DNA from: Pararhodobacter sp. CCB-MM2 | GTDB taxonomy: Bacteria; Pseudomonadota; Alphaproteobacteria; Rhodobacterales; Rhodobacteraceae | Assembly (NCBI RefSeq): GCF_001691415.1 | Contig: NZ_LRRR01000016.1 | Span: 1 to 64,000, forward strand | DNA: 64,000 nt | Direction of reading: 5' to 3' | Shown here: piece after piece, positions 50,298 to 59,832 of the stretch | How positions within the stretch are numbered: the stretch's first letter is position 1 | Layout: every line of letters begins with the position of its first letter | Translations under genes and position numbers: made by a program | Notes under the pieces: generated by a model | What the model was told of the DNA's origin: nothing | What the model saw: only the letters and a program-made list of their open reading frames with translations | Databases searched by the model: none

Positions 50298-51014
50298 ATG
50301 ACCAACCCCTCATCGCAACCCCCGGCCTTCCGCACCTCGCGGCGCCGCTTTCTGGGCGGGACCGCCTCGGTCGCGGCGCTGGCCGGTCTGGCCCGCCCCG
50401 GCGAGGCGCAGGACCAACCCGATCCGCGCGCGGCTCTGGACGGCTACACGCCGGAATTCCTCAGCGCCGCCGAATGGGCCTTCATCGTCGCCGCAACCGC
50501 ACGGATCATTCCGTCCGAGGGCGACGGCCCCGGCGCCATCGAAGCGCAGGTGCCGGTGTTCATCGACCGCCAGCTGGCCGGCGAGTTCGGCGCGGCGACG
50601 GACCTGTACATGGAAGGTCCCTTCGTTGCGGATGCCGATCCCAATTTCGGCCTGCAAACCCCGCTGACCCCGGCCGAGATCTACCGTGAGGGCATCGCCG
50701 CCTTCGACCAATGGTGCCAGCAGGAGCAGGGCAGCAGCTTCGCCGACCTCGACGCGTCGGCACAGGACGCGGCCCTGACCGCCCTGTCCCGTGGCGAGGC
50801 GGGCCTTGCCCCCGAGGTGCGCGATTTCTGGACCCACCTGCTGCAGAACACCCGCGAGGGCTATTTCGCCGATCCGATGTATGGCGGCAACGCGGGCATG
50901 CAGGCGTGGGTCTATATCGGCTACCCCGGCGCCCGCGCGAATTTCCGCGAATGGGTGGGCCGCGACGAGCCCTATCCGATGGGTCCCGTCAACATCGCCG
51001 GCGAGAGGGCCTGA
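50298..51014 (+). CDS. Gluconate 2-dehydrogenase-type small subunit (Tat-exported)
   Basis: A 238-residue protein of the gluconate_2-dh3 family. It opens with a twin-arginine signal (SRRRFLGGTASVAALAGLA, residues about 14-32) and continues with PEFLSAAEWAFIVAATARIIPSEGDGPGA, characteristic of the third subunit of FAD sugar/gluconate dehydrogenases. It would carry the folded flavoprotein partner across the membrane. ATG 50298 follows GGAGGAGC. The flavoprotein gene starts 3 nt after its stop. Confidence 0.93.
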   Translation: MTNPSSQPPAFRTSRRRFLGGTASVAALAGLARPGEAQDQPDPRAALDGYTPEFLSAAEWAFIVAATARIIPSEGDGPGAIEAQVPVFIDRQLAGEFGAATDLYMEGPFVADADPNFGLQTPLTPAEIYREGIAAFDQWCQQEQGSSFADLDASAQDAALTALSRGEAGLAPEVRDFWTHLLQNTREGYFADPMYGGNAGMQAWVYIGYPGARANFREWVGRDEPYPMGPVNIAGERA

Positions 51015-51017
51015 GCC

Positions 51018-52787
51018 ATGGCACGCACTGATCCGAAGAAGGACGTCGTCATCGTGGGCCTCGGCTGGACCGGCTCGATCATGGGGATTGAGCTGGCGCA
51101 GGAGGGGCTGGAGATCCTCGCGCTGGAACGCGGGCCGGACCGCGCGACGGTGCCGGATTTCCAATATCCCAAGGTCATCGACGAGCTGAAATACGGCATC
51201 CGCTACGGCTTCATGCAGAAGCCGAAGAACTCCACCCTGACCGTCCGGCGCACGCTGGAGGAAACCGCCCTGCCGATGCGCAAGCTGGGCTCCTTCCTTC
51301 CCGGTGACGGGGTCGGCGGCGCGGGCATCCATTGGAACGGCCAGACCTGGCGTCCGATGGCCGAGGAATTCCGCCTGCGCTCGTATGTGGAGGAGAATTT
51401 CGGCGCCGATCTGATCCCCGAAGACATGACGATTCAGGATTGGGGCGTCAGCTACGAGGAGTTGGAACCCTATTTCGACCGGTTCGAATACATGGCCGGG
51501 ATCGCGGGGCAAGCGGGCAATATCAACGGCGAGATCCAGCCCGGCGGCAACCCGTTCGAAGCGCCGCGCAGCCGGGGCTATCCGATGCCGCCGATGCCCG
51601 AGCAGACCGACATGCGCTTGTTCCGCGAGGCGGCGACGGCGATGGGCTATCATCCGTTCCCGCGCCCCTCGGCCAATGCCACGCAGGCCTATGTCAATGA
51701 ATACGGCATGCAGCTGGGGCCCTGCAATTACTGCGGTTTCTGTGAGCGTTATGGCTGCATCAACTATTCCAAATCCTCGCCGCAGACCTGCGTTCTGGAT
51801 GCGCTGAAGCGCTATGACAACTTCAGCTACCGGGTGAATTCCGAGGTGCTGCGCGTCGATCTGGCAGCGGATGGCCAGACCGCGACCGGCGTGACTTATT
51901 GGGATGACGAGGCGCAGGAGGAAGTGACCCAGCCTGCCGATCTGGTGATCCTCGCGGCCTATCAGCTGCACAATGTCCATCTGATGCTGCTGTCCGGCAT
52001 CGGCGAGCCCTACAACCCGCAGACCGGCGAGGGGGTGACGGGCAAGAACTACGCCTATCAGATGAACGGCGGCACGACGCTGTTCTTCCGCGACCACCAT
52101 TTCAACCCCTTCGCGGCGGCGGGTTCGTCTGGCACCAGCATGGACGATTTCGCCATCAACCAGATCGATTTCGCGGCCGAGGGCTTTATCGGCGGCAGCT
52201 ACATCACCGCCGGTCTGTCCAATGGCCAGCCCATTCGCGGGATCTCTCTGCCCGAGGGCACACCGGGCTGGGGCGCCGAGTGGAAGCAGGGGATCGGCGA
52301 ATGGTACGGGCATTCGATGTCCATCGGCTCGCACGGGTCGAACATGTCCTATCGCGACTGCTATCTGGACCTCGATCCGACCTATACCGACCGGCATGGG
52401 CGGCCGTTGATGCGGATGACCTTCGACTGGAAACGCAACGACATCCGCATGACCCAGTTCATGAAGCGGCAGATCGAGCCGATCGCCCAGTCGATGAACC
52501 CCGACAGCTGGCGCTCAAGCTACAAGTCCGGGGGCGCGCGCTATGACATCCGGCCCTACCAGACGACGCATAACGTGGGCGGCGCGATCATGGGGACGGA
52601 TCCGAACAGCTCGGCCGTGAACCGCTATCTGCAGGCCTGGGGGCAGCACAATGTCTTCGTGCTGGGCGCCGGGGCCTTCCCGCAGAACATCCAATACAAC
52701 CCGACCGGCGCGGTGGGCGCGCTGGCCTATTGGGCGGCCGATGCCATCCGGCGCGACTATCTGCCCAACCCGCGCCCGCTGATGTGA
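51018..52787 (+). CDS. GMC-type FAD dehydrogenase, large subunit of a membrane sugar/gluconate dehydrogenase
   Basis: A 589-residue GMC oxidoreductase. The FAD motif is VIVGLGWTGSIMGIELA near 11-27; the cysteine cluster at 236, 239, 242 and 247 (CNYCGFCERYGC) resembles the iron-sulfur site of bacterial FAD glucose dehydrogenases. The C-terminal active-site region includes TTHNVGGAIMG and NPTGAVGALAYWAAD. It lacks its own signal peptide, fitting co-export with the Tat-targeted small subunit. It probably oxidises a polyol, sugar acid or alcohol in the periplasm and passes electrons to the cytochrome c encoded next. Confidence 0.94.
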   Translation: MARTDPKKDVVIVGLGWTGSIMGIELAQEGLEILALERGPDRATVPDFQYPKVIDELKYGIRYGFMQKPKNSTLTVRRTLEETALPMRKLGSFLPGDGVGGAGIHWNGQTWRPMAEEFRLRSYVEENFGADLIPEDMTIQDWGVSYEELEPYFDRFEYMAGIAGQAGNINGEIQPGGNPFEAPRSRGYPMPPMPEQTDMRLFREAATAMGYHPFPRPSANATQAYVNEYGMQLGPCNYCGFCERYGCINYSKSSPQTCVLDALKRYDNFSYRVNSEVLRVDLAADGQTATGVTYWDDEAQEEVTQPADLVILAAYQLHNVHLMLLSGIGEPYNPQTGEGVTGKNYAYQMNGGTTLFFRDHHFNPFAAAGSSGTSMDDFAINQIDFAAEGFIGGSYITAGLSNGQPIRGISLPEGTPGWGAEWKQGIGEWYGHSMSIGSHGSNMSYRDCYLDLDPTYTDRHGRPLMRMTFDWKRNDIRMTQFMKRQIEPIAQSMNPDSWRSSYKSGGARYDIRPYQTTHNVGGAIMGTDPNSSAVNRYLQAWGQHNVFVLGAGAFPQNIQYNPTGAVGALAYWAADAIRRDYLPNPRPLM

Positions 52788-52797
52788 GGAGGGGATC

Positions 52798-54111
52798 ATG
52801 CGCACATTTCTCAGGATCATCGGCGTTCTCGTCGTCATTGCCGTCGTGGCGTTCCTCGCCTTCCTGTTCATCCCCGTGCAGCGCACGCCCGCACAGGCCG
52901 CGCTGCCGGACAGTTGGACGCCCGAGGAGGGTCAGGGCGAATACGCCATGCGGCTCGGCGATTGCATGGCCTGCCACACCGCGCCGGGGGGCGAGCCCTT
53001 CGCCGGCGGGCGCGAAATCGAAAGCCCGCTCGGCGTGATCTATGCCTCGAACATCACGCCCGACAATCAAACCGGCATCGGCGGCTGGTCTCTCGATGAC
53101 TTCCGCGCCGCGCTTTATGACGGGGTGGGGCCGGACGGCACTCATCTGTACCCGGCGATGCCCTATGAAAACTTCGGTCGCATCAGCGAGGAAGATGTCC
53201 GGGCGATGTACGACTACTTCATGAACGACGTGCCCCCGGTGGACAACGCGGTCTCCGAGACCGCCTTGTCCTTCCCGTTCAACCAACGTTGGGGCTTGCG
53301 GGCGTGGAACTGGGTGGCCCTGTCGGATGCGGCGGGCTTCACGGCGGAATCCACGGACCCGGAACTGTCGCGCGGGGAATACATCGTCGAAGGGCCGGGG
53401 CATTGCGGCGCCTGCCACTCGCCGCGCAACGCGATCATGGCGGAGGCGGCGCTTGATGGCTCGGACCCGCAATTCCTCGCGGGCGGCGAGATCGCCGGTT
53501 GGACAGCGCCGGCGCTGCGAGGGCCCAACAGCGCGATCCGGGGCTGGAGCGCCGACGAGGTCGCGGCGATCATGGGCACGGGCCGCAACGCACATTCGGC
53601 GGTGAACGGCGAGATGCAGCTGGTGGTGCAGGATTCTTCGCAATACTTCACCGACGAGGATCTGCAGGCCGTCGGCGCCTATCTGGTCAGCCTGAATGAC
53701 GACGGCCCGGCGCCCGAGGTGACGGATGACGGCGCGACCGAGGCGCTGCTGGCCTCGGCCGATCCGTCGATGGCGCTGGGGGCGCGGCTGTACCTCGACA
53801 ATTGCAACGCCTGTCACTTTGCCAACGGGCAAGGCGCGGACGAGGTGTTCCCGGCACTGGCGGGCAATTCGCTGGTGACGGCGGCGCAACCGACCGGGCT
53901 GATCTCGATGATCCTGAACGGCTCGGAACTGCCGTCGACCGCGGCGCGGCCCTACCGGTTGCGGATGCCGGGCTTTGCGGCGCGGCTGTCGGATGACGAG
54001 GTCGCGGCACTCGCCAGCTTCGTGCGGCAGGGTTGGGGCAATGCCGCCGCCCCGGTCGAGGCCGGAAGCGTCGCGGATCTGCGCGATCAGGGGGACGCGG
54101 CGACCCACTGA
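52798..54111 (+). CDS. Membrane-anchored three-haem cytochrome c subunit
   Basis: A 437-residue cytochrome with an N-terminal membrane anchor (residues about 5-25) and three CxxCH haem sites: CMACH (56-60), CGACH (about 203-207) and CNACH (about 336-340). This is the normal layout of the cytochrome subunit of gluconate/alcohol dehydrogenase complexes, which feed electrons to ubiquinone. It starts 10 nt after the flavoprotein gene and completes a three-gene operon. Confidence 0.95.
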   Translation: MRTFLRIIGVLVVIAVVAFLAFLFIPVQRTPAQAALPDSWTPEEGQGEYAMRLGDCMACHTAPGGEPFAGGREIESPLGVIYASNITPDNQTGIGGWSLDDFRAALYDGVGPDGTHLYPAMPYENFGRISEEDVRAMYDYFMNDVPPVDNAVSETALSFPFNQRWGLRAWNWVALSDAAGFTAESTDPELSRGEYIVEGPGHCGACHSPRNAIMAEAALDGSDPQFLAGGEIAGWTAPALRGPNSAIRGWSADEVAAIMGTGRNAHSAVNGEMQLVVQDSSQYFTDEDLQAVGAYLVSLNDDGPAPEVTDDGATEALLASADPSMALGARLYLDNCNACHFANGQGADEVFPALAGNSLVTAAQPTGLISMILNGSELPSTAARPYRLRMPGFAARLSDDEVAALASFVRQGWGNAAAPVEAGSVADLRDQGDAATH

Positions 54112-54120
54112 CGCGGGCAG

Positions 54121-54146
54121 CGGGGCGATCCTTCGGGGTCGCCCCG
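54121..54146 (+). terminator. Hairpin after the dehydrogenase operon
   Basis: GGGGCGA (54122-54128) and TCGCCCC (54139-54145) form a stem 10 nt past the cytochrome stop, with additional CC/GG pairing inside. No T tract follows, so termination efficiency is uncertain. Confidence 0.5.
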
Positions 54147-54247
54147 TCCTGTGCCGATGTCAGGGGGGCGGAACCTTGACCCCGTGCGGCGTGGCTGCCC
54201 ATAGTCGGCCAGTTGCGACACGGGGCCCCGCGCCCTTTTGGGGGGCC

Positions 54248-55207
54248 ATGGGCATGCACGATGAACAAGGGCCCGAGGGTCACGCGGGCGGTATCCGCGC
54301 CCTGAGCCTGCGCCAGATCGAAGTCTTTCACGCGGTCTATTCGACGCGCTCGATCTCCGGTGCGTCGCGGCTGCTCAATGTCTCGCAGCCGACCCTCAGC
54401 CGGACCCTGCGGCGGATCGAGGATGTGCTGTCGATCGCCCTGTTCCGGCGCAGCGCGACCGGCCTGATGCCCACCATCGAGGCGCAGCTGATCCATGCCG
54501 AGGTGGACGGGCTGATGCGCCGGCTGGACGGGCTCGGCGCGCGCATCCGCGACATCGCCTCGGGCGGGGCGGTGCCGTTCCGGCTGGGGGCGACGGCAAG
54601 CGTGGCGCGCGGTCTGGTGCCCCGGGCGCTGAGCGAGATTGCCCGCGCTGCACCGGAGTCCGAGCTGTTCCTCGACGTGCTGCCGGTGGATCAGATCGCC
54701 GAATACCTTGTGGCCGGGACGGGGCAATGCGTGATCACCATGGCGCCGGTCGATCACCCGATGCTGGTCTCGGCGGTGCTGGGGCAGGGGGCGCTGGTCG
54801 CCGTCGTGCCCGCCGAGCATCCGCTGGCCCGGCGCCCGGTGCTGGAGCCGGGCGATCTGGCGGGGGTGGACATGATCACCTTTCAGGTCGATGGCCCGCA
54901 TCAGCAGGCGATCCGCGCCTTCCTGCAGCCGGCGGGCGTCATCCCGCGCTCGCGCGCCGTGGTGCGCTTTGCCGATACCGCCATCGCGCTGGCGGCCGAG
55001 GGGCTGGGCGTGGCGCTGGTCGACACTTTCACTACCATGGCCCCTTTGGGCGAGCGGGTGGTGAAACTCCCGCTGGCCCACGCGCCGCGTTTCGACGTTC
55101 AGGCGCAATGGAATCCGGGGCATCCCAGCTCGGATCACTTCCGGCAATTCCGGCAGGTGCTGGAGACGTTGCTGCGACAACAGGAATCGACCCAAGGCAT
55201 GCCCTGA
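54248..55207 (+). CDS. LysR-family transcriptional regulator
   Basis: A 319-residue LysR protein: ALSLRQIEVFHAVYSTRSISGASRLLNVSQPTLSRTLRRIE (about 18-60) is the DNA-binding domain, followed by the effector domain. It has an N-terminal tail of about 17 residues; ATG 54254 is an alternative start two codons later. It is followed in the same direction by a taurine/nitrate-type ABC importer and an alcohol dehydrogenase, which it may control. No clear operator was picked out. Confidence 0.92.
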   Translation: MGMHDEQGPEGHAGGIRALSLRQIEVFHAVYSTRSISGASRLLNVSQPTLSRTLRRIEDVLSIALFRRSATGLMPTIEAQLIHAEVDGLMRRLDGLGARIRDIASGGAVPFRLGATASVARGLVPRALSEIARAAPESELFLDVLPVDQIAEYLVAGTGQCVITMAPVDHPMLVSAVLGQGALVAVVPAEHPLARRPVLEPGDLAGVDMITFQVDGPHQQAIRAFLQPAGVIPRSRAVVRFADTAIALAAEGLGVALVDTFTTMAPLGERVVKLPLAHAPRFDVQAQWNPGHPSSDHFRQFRQVLETLLRQQESTQGMP

Positions 55208-55290
55208 AGGCATAGCGTTCCGATCCTTTGGTCATTGAACACATGCCGATTTGCGCTCATGGTCAGCCCACGTTTGTCAGGGAGGACAAC

Positions 55291-56316
55291 ATGGCATTTC
55301 ACCCCATTTCCCGTCGCACCGTGCTCGGTGCGGCGCTCGGCACCGCATTCGCCTTCTCGGCCGCCGCCTCGGCGCAGGCGACCGAGATCACGCTGGGCGC
55401 GCTGCGCCTGACCAGCCACTCGCCCACCTATATCGCCCTTGAGCGTGGCTATTTCGCCGAGGAAGGGCTGGAGGTCGAGCTGGCCTTCTTTGAGAGCTCG
55501 GCGGCGATGGCCGTGGGCGTCGCCGGCGGCGATCTGGATTACGGCGTGACCTCGATCACCGGCGGGCTGATGAACCTCGCGCAGCGGGGCGTGGTCAAGG
55601 TGATCGGCGGCGCGCTGGCCGAGGATCCGGCCGTGGAAGGCGCGGTGATCCTCGCTTCGAACGCGGCCTATGACGCCGGGCTGACCGAGCCGTCGATGCT
55701 GCCGGGGCATAGCTTTGGTGTGACCACGGCGGGGTCGAGCTTCCATTACATGCTCAGCCGCATCGCCGAGGGCGAGGGCTTCGAGATCGGCGACGTCACC
55801 ATGCGCCCGCTGCAGCAGGTCGGCGCGATCGTCGGCGCCATCACCTCGGGGCAGATCGACGCCTGGGCCATCCAGCCCTCGATCGCCAACCGTCTGGTCA
55901 ACGAGGGTGCGGCGCATCGCATCGGCGCGATCTCGGATTACGATCCCAGCTATCAGGTGACGGCGATCTTCACCTCGACCGAGATCGCCTCGGAAGAGCG
56001 CGAGCAGACCGAAGCCTTCCTGCGCGCCCTGTCGCGCGGCGTCGCCGACTATAACGCGGCCTTCGTCGACAAGACCGCTTCGCAGGAAGACGTCGATGCG
56101 CTGATCGACATCGTGCACGGCTATGTCAATTCCGACACCCCGCGCGAGACCTTTGCCCGCAGCCTGACCGAAGGCTCGATGCGCATCAACGAAGGCCTGT
56201 CGCTGTCGACGACCTCGGTGCAGGCGCAGCTCGACTGGATGCAGGCCGAGGAACTGGTCAGCAGCGACATCACCCTCGAGATGCTGGTCGACCCGTCCTA
56301 CGTCGAGACCCACTGA
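55291..56316 (+). CDS. NMT1/SsuA-like ABC transporter substrate-binding protein
   Basis: A 341-residue periplasmic binding protein of the nitrate/sulfonate/taurine/pyrimidine-precursor group. The leader has a twin-arginine-like SRRTVLGAALGTAFAFSAAASAQA, so Tat or Sec export is possible. The mature part has LGALRLTSHSPTYIALERGYFAEEGLEVELAFFESSAAMAVGVAGGDLDYGV, typical of the family. GGGAGGACAAC precedes ATG 55291. It works with the ATPase and permease genes immediately downstream. Confidence 0.92.
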   Translation: MAFHPISRRTVLGAALGTAFAFSAAASAQATEITLGALRLTSHSPTYIALERGYFAEEGLEVELAFFESSAAMAVGVAGGDLDYGVTSITGGLMNLAQRGVVKVIGGALAEDPAVEGAVILASNAAYDAGLTEPSMLPGHSFGVTTAGSSFHYMLSRIAEGEGFEIGDVTMRPLQQVGAIVGAITSGQIDAWAIQPSIANRLVNEGAAHRIGAISDYDPSYQVTAIFTSTEIASEEREQTEAFLRALSRGVADYNAAFVDKTASQEDVDALIDIVHGYVNSDTPRETFARSLTEGSMRINEGLSLSTTSVQAQLDWMQAEELVSSDITLEMLVDPSYVETH

Positions 56317-56383
56317 CCCCGGCGGGCCCGGACCTGCGCCGGGCCCCTCCCCCTTTCCCGCGACATTCAAACAGGAGGGCGTC

Positions 56384-57151
56384 ATGGACCTCGTGGTCGA
56401 CACGCTCAGCCATGCCTATGGCAATGTCACCGTCCTTCAGGACATCGATCTGACCATCCCCTCGGGGCAGATCGTCTGCCTCGTCGGCCCCTCGGGCTGC
56501 GGGAAATCGACCCTCCTGCGGATGATCGGCGGGCTGGAACGGCCGACGCAGGGCGCGGTGCGCCTTCTGGGCGAGCCCCCGCGCGACAGCCTGAACCCGC
56601 TGACCTTCGTGTTCCAGCATTTCGCCCTGCTGCCCTGGCGCAATGTCGAGGACAACATCCGCCTCGTGCTGGAGGACCACCGGCTGCCCAAGGCCGAGGT
56701 CGCGCGCATCATCGACGATGTGCTGGCCCGCACGCGGCTGACGGATTTCGCCAAGGCGTTGCCCAAGCAGCTGTCGGGCGGCATGAAGCAGCGCGTCGCC
56801 ATCGCCCGCGCGCTGGCGGTGCGGCCGGCCTGCATGCTGATGGACGAGCCCCTCTCGGCGCTGGACAGCCAGACGCGCGAATTGCTGATGGAAGACCTGA
56901 TTTCGCTGTGGACGCGCGAGCCCTTCACCGCCGTCTACGTCACCCACAACCTTGCCGAGGCGGTCCGGCTGGGCCACCGCGTCGTGGTCCTCTCGCGCCG
57001 TCCGGGCCGGGTGCATGATGTCGTCGACATCGACATTCCCCTGCAGGACCGCCACGCCGGCATGCCCGAGCTGGAGAAGACCCAGGCCCATCTGTGGGAG
57101 CTGATGCGGCGCGAGGCCCAGGTGGCCGATATGGAGCTGATCGATGGCTGA
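56384..57151 (+). CDS. SsuB/TauB-type ABC transporter ATP-binding protein
   Basis: A 255-residue ATPase with Walker A GPSGCGKST (35-43), signature LSGGMKQRVAIARALA near 130-145, and CMLMDEPLSALDSQTRELLMEDL. The C-terminal helices are short. It overlaps the permease gene by 8 nt and would energise uptake of the ligand bound by the 55291 product. Confidence 0.94.
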   Translation: MDLVVDTLSHAYGNVTVLQDIDLTIPSGQIVCLVGPSGCGKSTLLRMIGGLERPTQGAVRLLGEPPRDSLNPLTFVFQHFALLPWRNVEDNIRLVLEDHRLPKAEVARIIDDVLARTRLTDFAKALPKQLSGGMKQRVAIARALAVRPACMLMDEPLSALDSQTRELLMEDLISLWTREPFTAVYVTHNLAEAVRLGHRVVVLSRRPGRVHDVVDIDIPLQDRHAGMPELEKTQAHLWELMRREAQVADMELIDG

Positions 57152-57992
57152 CACCCCCCTCCTCGCGGCCGGAACCCTCCCGCCGTCCCGCCCCGTCACC
57201 CCGGCCAAGGGCCAGCCCGTCCCCTTCCGCGGCGGCGGCTTCCAGCCGGTGCCCATCCGCGGCGTGGCGATCCTCGTTTTCGTGCTGCTGATCGCGGCGC
57301 TGGAGCTCGGCACCCGCACCGGCGTGATCTCGAACCTGACGATGCCGCCGCCCTCGGCCATCGTCGAGACGCTGTGGAACCTCGCCGCCTCGGGCCGGCT
57401 GTGGACGCATCTCTACCCGTCGCTGACCCGCCTCGTGATCGGCGCGGCAATCGGCACCACTCTGGGCATCGCCATCGGCACGATGATCGGCCTCTTCAGC
57501 CTTGCCCGCGCGGGCCTCGTGCCGCTGGTCTCGGCGCTGTTCCCGATCCCGAAGATCGCGCTGCTGCCCTTGTTCGTGATCTGGTTCGGCATCGGCGAGT
57601 CGTCGAAATACGCGCTGATCGCCTTCGGCACCTTCACCCCCACCGTCGTCGCCACCTTCGGCGCCGTCGACAATGTCGACCGCACGCTGATCCGCATGGG
57701 CCAGAGCTTCGGCCTGTCGTGGTGGTCGGTGGTGCGCAAGATCGTGCTGCCCGGCGCGTTCCCCGGCATCCTCTCGGGCCTGCGGGTGTCGATTGCCATC
57801 GGCATCATCCTTCTGGTCGCCGCCGAAATGCTGGGCGCGGAGCACGGCATCGGCGCCTATATCCTCGAAGCCGGCTCGCTCTATGACCTCGAACGCCTGT
57901 TCGCCGGCGTGACCGTGCTCTCGGTGATGGGGGTGACCCTGTCCTGGCTGATCGGCCTGCTGGAACGCCGCTTCCTGTCCTGGAGATCGTAA
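57144..57992 (+). CDS. SsuC/TauC-type ABC transporter permease
   Basis: A 282-residue inner-membrane permease with six predicted helices and the EAA-type coupling loop IRMGQSFGLSWWSVVRKIVLPGAFPGILSGLRVSIAI (about 188-225). A Pro/Gly-rich N-terminal tail precedes the first helix. It is followed 1 nt later by the alcohol dehydrogenase gene, so the transporter and dehydrogenase are in one transcript. Confidence 0.93.
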   Translation: MADTPLLAAGTLPPSRPVTPAKGQPVPFRGGGFQPVPIRGVAILVFVLLIAALELGTRTGVISNLTMPPPSAIVETLWNLAASGRLWTHLYPSLTRLVIGAAIGTTLGIAIGTMIGLFSLARAGLVPLVSALFPIPKIALLPLFVIWFGIGESSKYALIAFGTFTPTVVATFGAVDNVDRTLIRMGQSFGLSWWSVVRKIVLPGAFPGILSGLRVSIAIGIILLVAAEMLGAEHGIGAYILEAGSLYDLERLFAGVTVLSVMGVTLSWLIGLLERRFLSWRS

Positions 57993-57993
57993 C

Positions 57994-59040
57994 ATGCTCG
58001 CCCTGCAAAAGACCGAGGCCGCGCCGGGATTGTCCCTGCGCGAGGTGGCCGAGCCCGGCCTGCCGCAAGCCGGCGAGGTGGTGCTGGCGATCGAGGCGAC
58101 CGGCGTCTGCGGCACCGATGTCCACATCGCCCATTGGACGCTGGGCTATGAATCGATGACCTCGGCGATGCCGGTGACCATCGGGCATGAGACCTGCGGG
58201 CGGGTGCTGCGCGTCGGTGCGGGCGTCGATCCGGCGCTGATCGGGCGGCGGGTCACGGTCCGGCCCTCGGTCCTGTGCCACGCCTGCCCCGCCTGCCTCA
58301 GCGGTGACGAGGACAATTGCACCGGCCGTCGCGGCGTCGGCATCGGCCGCAACGGGGCCTTCGCGCCGTTCCTGACTGTGCTGGCCGAGAATTGCGTGCC
58401 CGTGCCCGACGGCATGGCCGCCGAGATCGCGGCACTGACCGAACCCCTGACGGTCTGCCGCGAGGCGGTGGACACGGCCGGTCTGAAAGGCGGCGAGCGG
58501 GTGCTGATCCTCGGGCCCGGCAGCATCGGGCAGGGCATCGCGCTGTTCGCCGAAGCCGCCGGCGCGGGCGAGATCGCCATCGTTGGCCGCGACGACGCGG
58601 CGCGGCTGCAGCGGCTCAACGCGCTCGGGTTTCCGAACACCGTCGACAGCGCCGGCACCAGCCTGCGCGCCGCGTTGGCGCCATGGCTGGAGACGGGCGG
58701 ATTCGACGTGATCCTCGAGGCCACCGGCGCGCCCTCGGTGATCCCCGAGGCCCTGTCGGTGCTGGCGAAACGCGGCACCTTGGTCGTGGTCGGCATCCAT
58801 CCCGCCCCGGCGCAGGTGGATCTGACGGCGCTGGTGCGCAATCACCAGTCGATCCGCGGCTCCTACCGCGCGCCGGTCGCCACCTGGGCCGAGGTCCTGA
58901 CCTTCCTTGACCGGAATGCCGAGCGCGTGGGCCGGATGATCTCGCATCATTTCCCGATGAGTGAGGCCGACCGCGCCGTGGCCGAGGCCGGTGGCAAGGC
59001 CGCGTCGAAGGTCATGGTCCTGCAGGAGGCCCCGGCATGA
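57994..59040 (+). CDS. Zinc-dependent medium-chain alcohol dehydrogenase
   Basis: A 348-residue MDR protein. Catalytic-zinc region: TGVCGTDVHIAHW (Cys near 35) and IGHETCGRV (His/Glu near 60). Structural-zinc cysteines are in LCHACPACLSGDEDNC. The Rossmann motif is LGPGSIGQGIALFA near 170. It resembles threonine/sorbitol/glutathione-independent alcohol dehydrogenases. It overlaps the next unknown gene by 4 nt. It probably oxidises a hydroxylated compound imported by the ABC system upstream. Confidence 0.93.
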   Translation: MLALQKTEAAPGLSLREVAEPGLPQAGEVVLAIEATGVCGTDVHIAHWTLGYESMTSAMPVTIGHETCGRVLRVGAGVDPALIGRRVTVRPSVLCHACPACLSGDEDNCTGRRGVGIGRNGAFAPFLTVLAENCVPVPDGMAAEIAALTEPLTVCREAVDTAGLKGGERVLILGPGSIGQGIALFAEAAGAGEIAIVGRDDAARLQRLNALGFPNTVDSAGTSLRAALAPWLETGGFDVILEATGAPSVIPEALSVLAKRGTLVVVGIHPAPAQVDLTALVRNHQSIRGSYRAPVATWAEVLTFLDRNAERVGRMISHHFPMSEADRAVAEAGGKAASKVMVLQEAPA

Positions 59041-59753
59041 GCCTGCGCGGCGCGGCCTTCCTGTGCCTGTGGAACGATTTCGACCGCTCGATGACCGAGG
59101 AATACGAGCGCTGGCATACGCTGGAACATGTGCGCGAGCGGGTCGCGGCCCCCGGCTTTCTCGCCGCCCGGCGCTATGGCGATCTGGCGCGGGCCGAGAA
59201 CCGCTACCTCACGCTCTATGACCTCGCGGACATGGCGGCGCTGAGCACGCCGGACTATGCCGATCTGCAGGCCAATCCGACGCCCTGGTCGGCCCGGATG
59301 CGCCCGCATTTCTCGAATGTGCTGCGCATTCCCTTCCATCGCATCGCCTCCGAGGGCGAGGGCTTTGCCGCCCATGTCGCGCTTCTCGCCTATGAGATCG
59401 CCGAGAGCGACAGCACCGCCGCCGAGGCTCTGGCCGAGCGCCTCGCGGCCCGGCACGACCGGGGGGAGAGCGTCGCTTTCCATGTCGGGCGGGCGCAGGA
59501 CGTGCCGGCGTATGGCGTGTTCCAGCTGCAGGCCGATGCGCGGCCCGGGGTGCAGATCCTCGTCGCCATCGAGGAATGCACCACGCCCGAGGCGGCGGCA
59601 AAGTCGCTTCAGGCCCTGCGCGACGATCAGGCCCGCAACGCCCCGGACGCCCGTATTCTTCGGGCCGAGACCAGCGGTTTCCTCTATGCCGTGGGGCATG
59701 AGGAGGCCGTGACGCGCTGGCGACGGCAACATAAGGTGCCGTCCCTGGACTGA
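59037..59753 (+). CDS. Conserved hypothetical protein, dimeric alpha-beta-barrel-like
   Basis: A 238-residue protein. The opening LWNDFDRSMTEEYERWHTLEHVRERVAAPGFLAARRYGD looks like the DUF4286/EthD-like alpha-beta-barrel pattern (WH...H near residues 25-31, then an aromatic-rich strand), and a second similar half may run from about 110. Such proteins sit beside catabolic dehydrogenases, where they may isomerise or hydrolyse intermediates. Function is not established. It is the last gene before the terminator at 59778. Confidence 0.75.
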   Translation: MSLRGAAFLCLWNDFDRSMTEEYERWHTLEHVRERVAAPGFLAARRYGDLARAENRYLTLYDLADMAALSTPDYADLQANPTPWSARMRPHFSNVLRIPFHRIASEGEGFAAHVALLAYEIAESDSTAAEALAERLAARHDRGESVAFHVGRAQDVPAYGVFQLQADARPGVQILVAIEECTTPEAAAKSLQALRDDQARNAPDARILRAETSGFLYAVGHEEAVTRWRRQHKVPSLD

Positions 59754-59777
59754 ACCCTCCGACCCTAGCCTGATCCA

Positions 59778-59807
59778 CGCCCTCGTCCCGCCGGACGGGG
59801 GCGTTTT
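59778..59807 (+). terminator. Rho-independent terminator of the ABC/alcohol dehydrogenase operon
   Basis: CGCCCTCGTCC (59778-59788), loop CGCC, GGACGGGGGCG (59793-59803) with one G-T wobble, then TTTT. It ends the 55291-59753 transcript and insulates the next promoter. Confidence 0.9.
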
Positions 59808-59832
59808 GCTTGCCGCCGCCGCGTCTGGAGGT

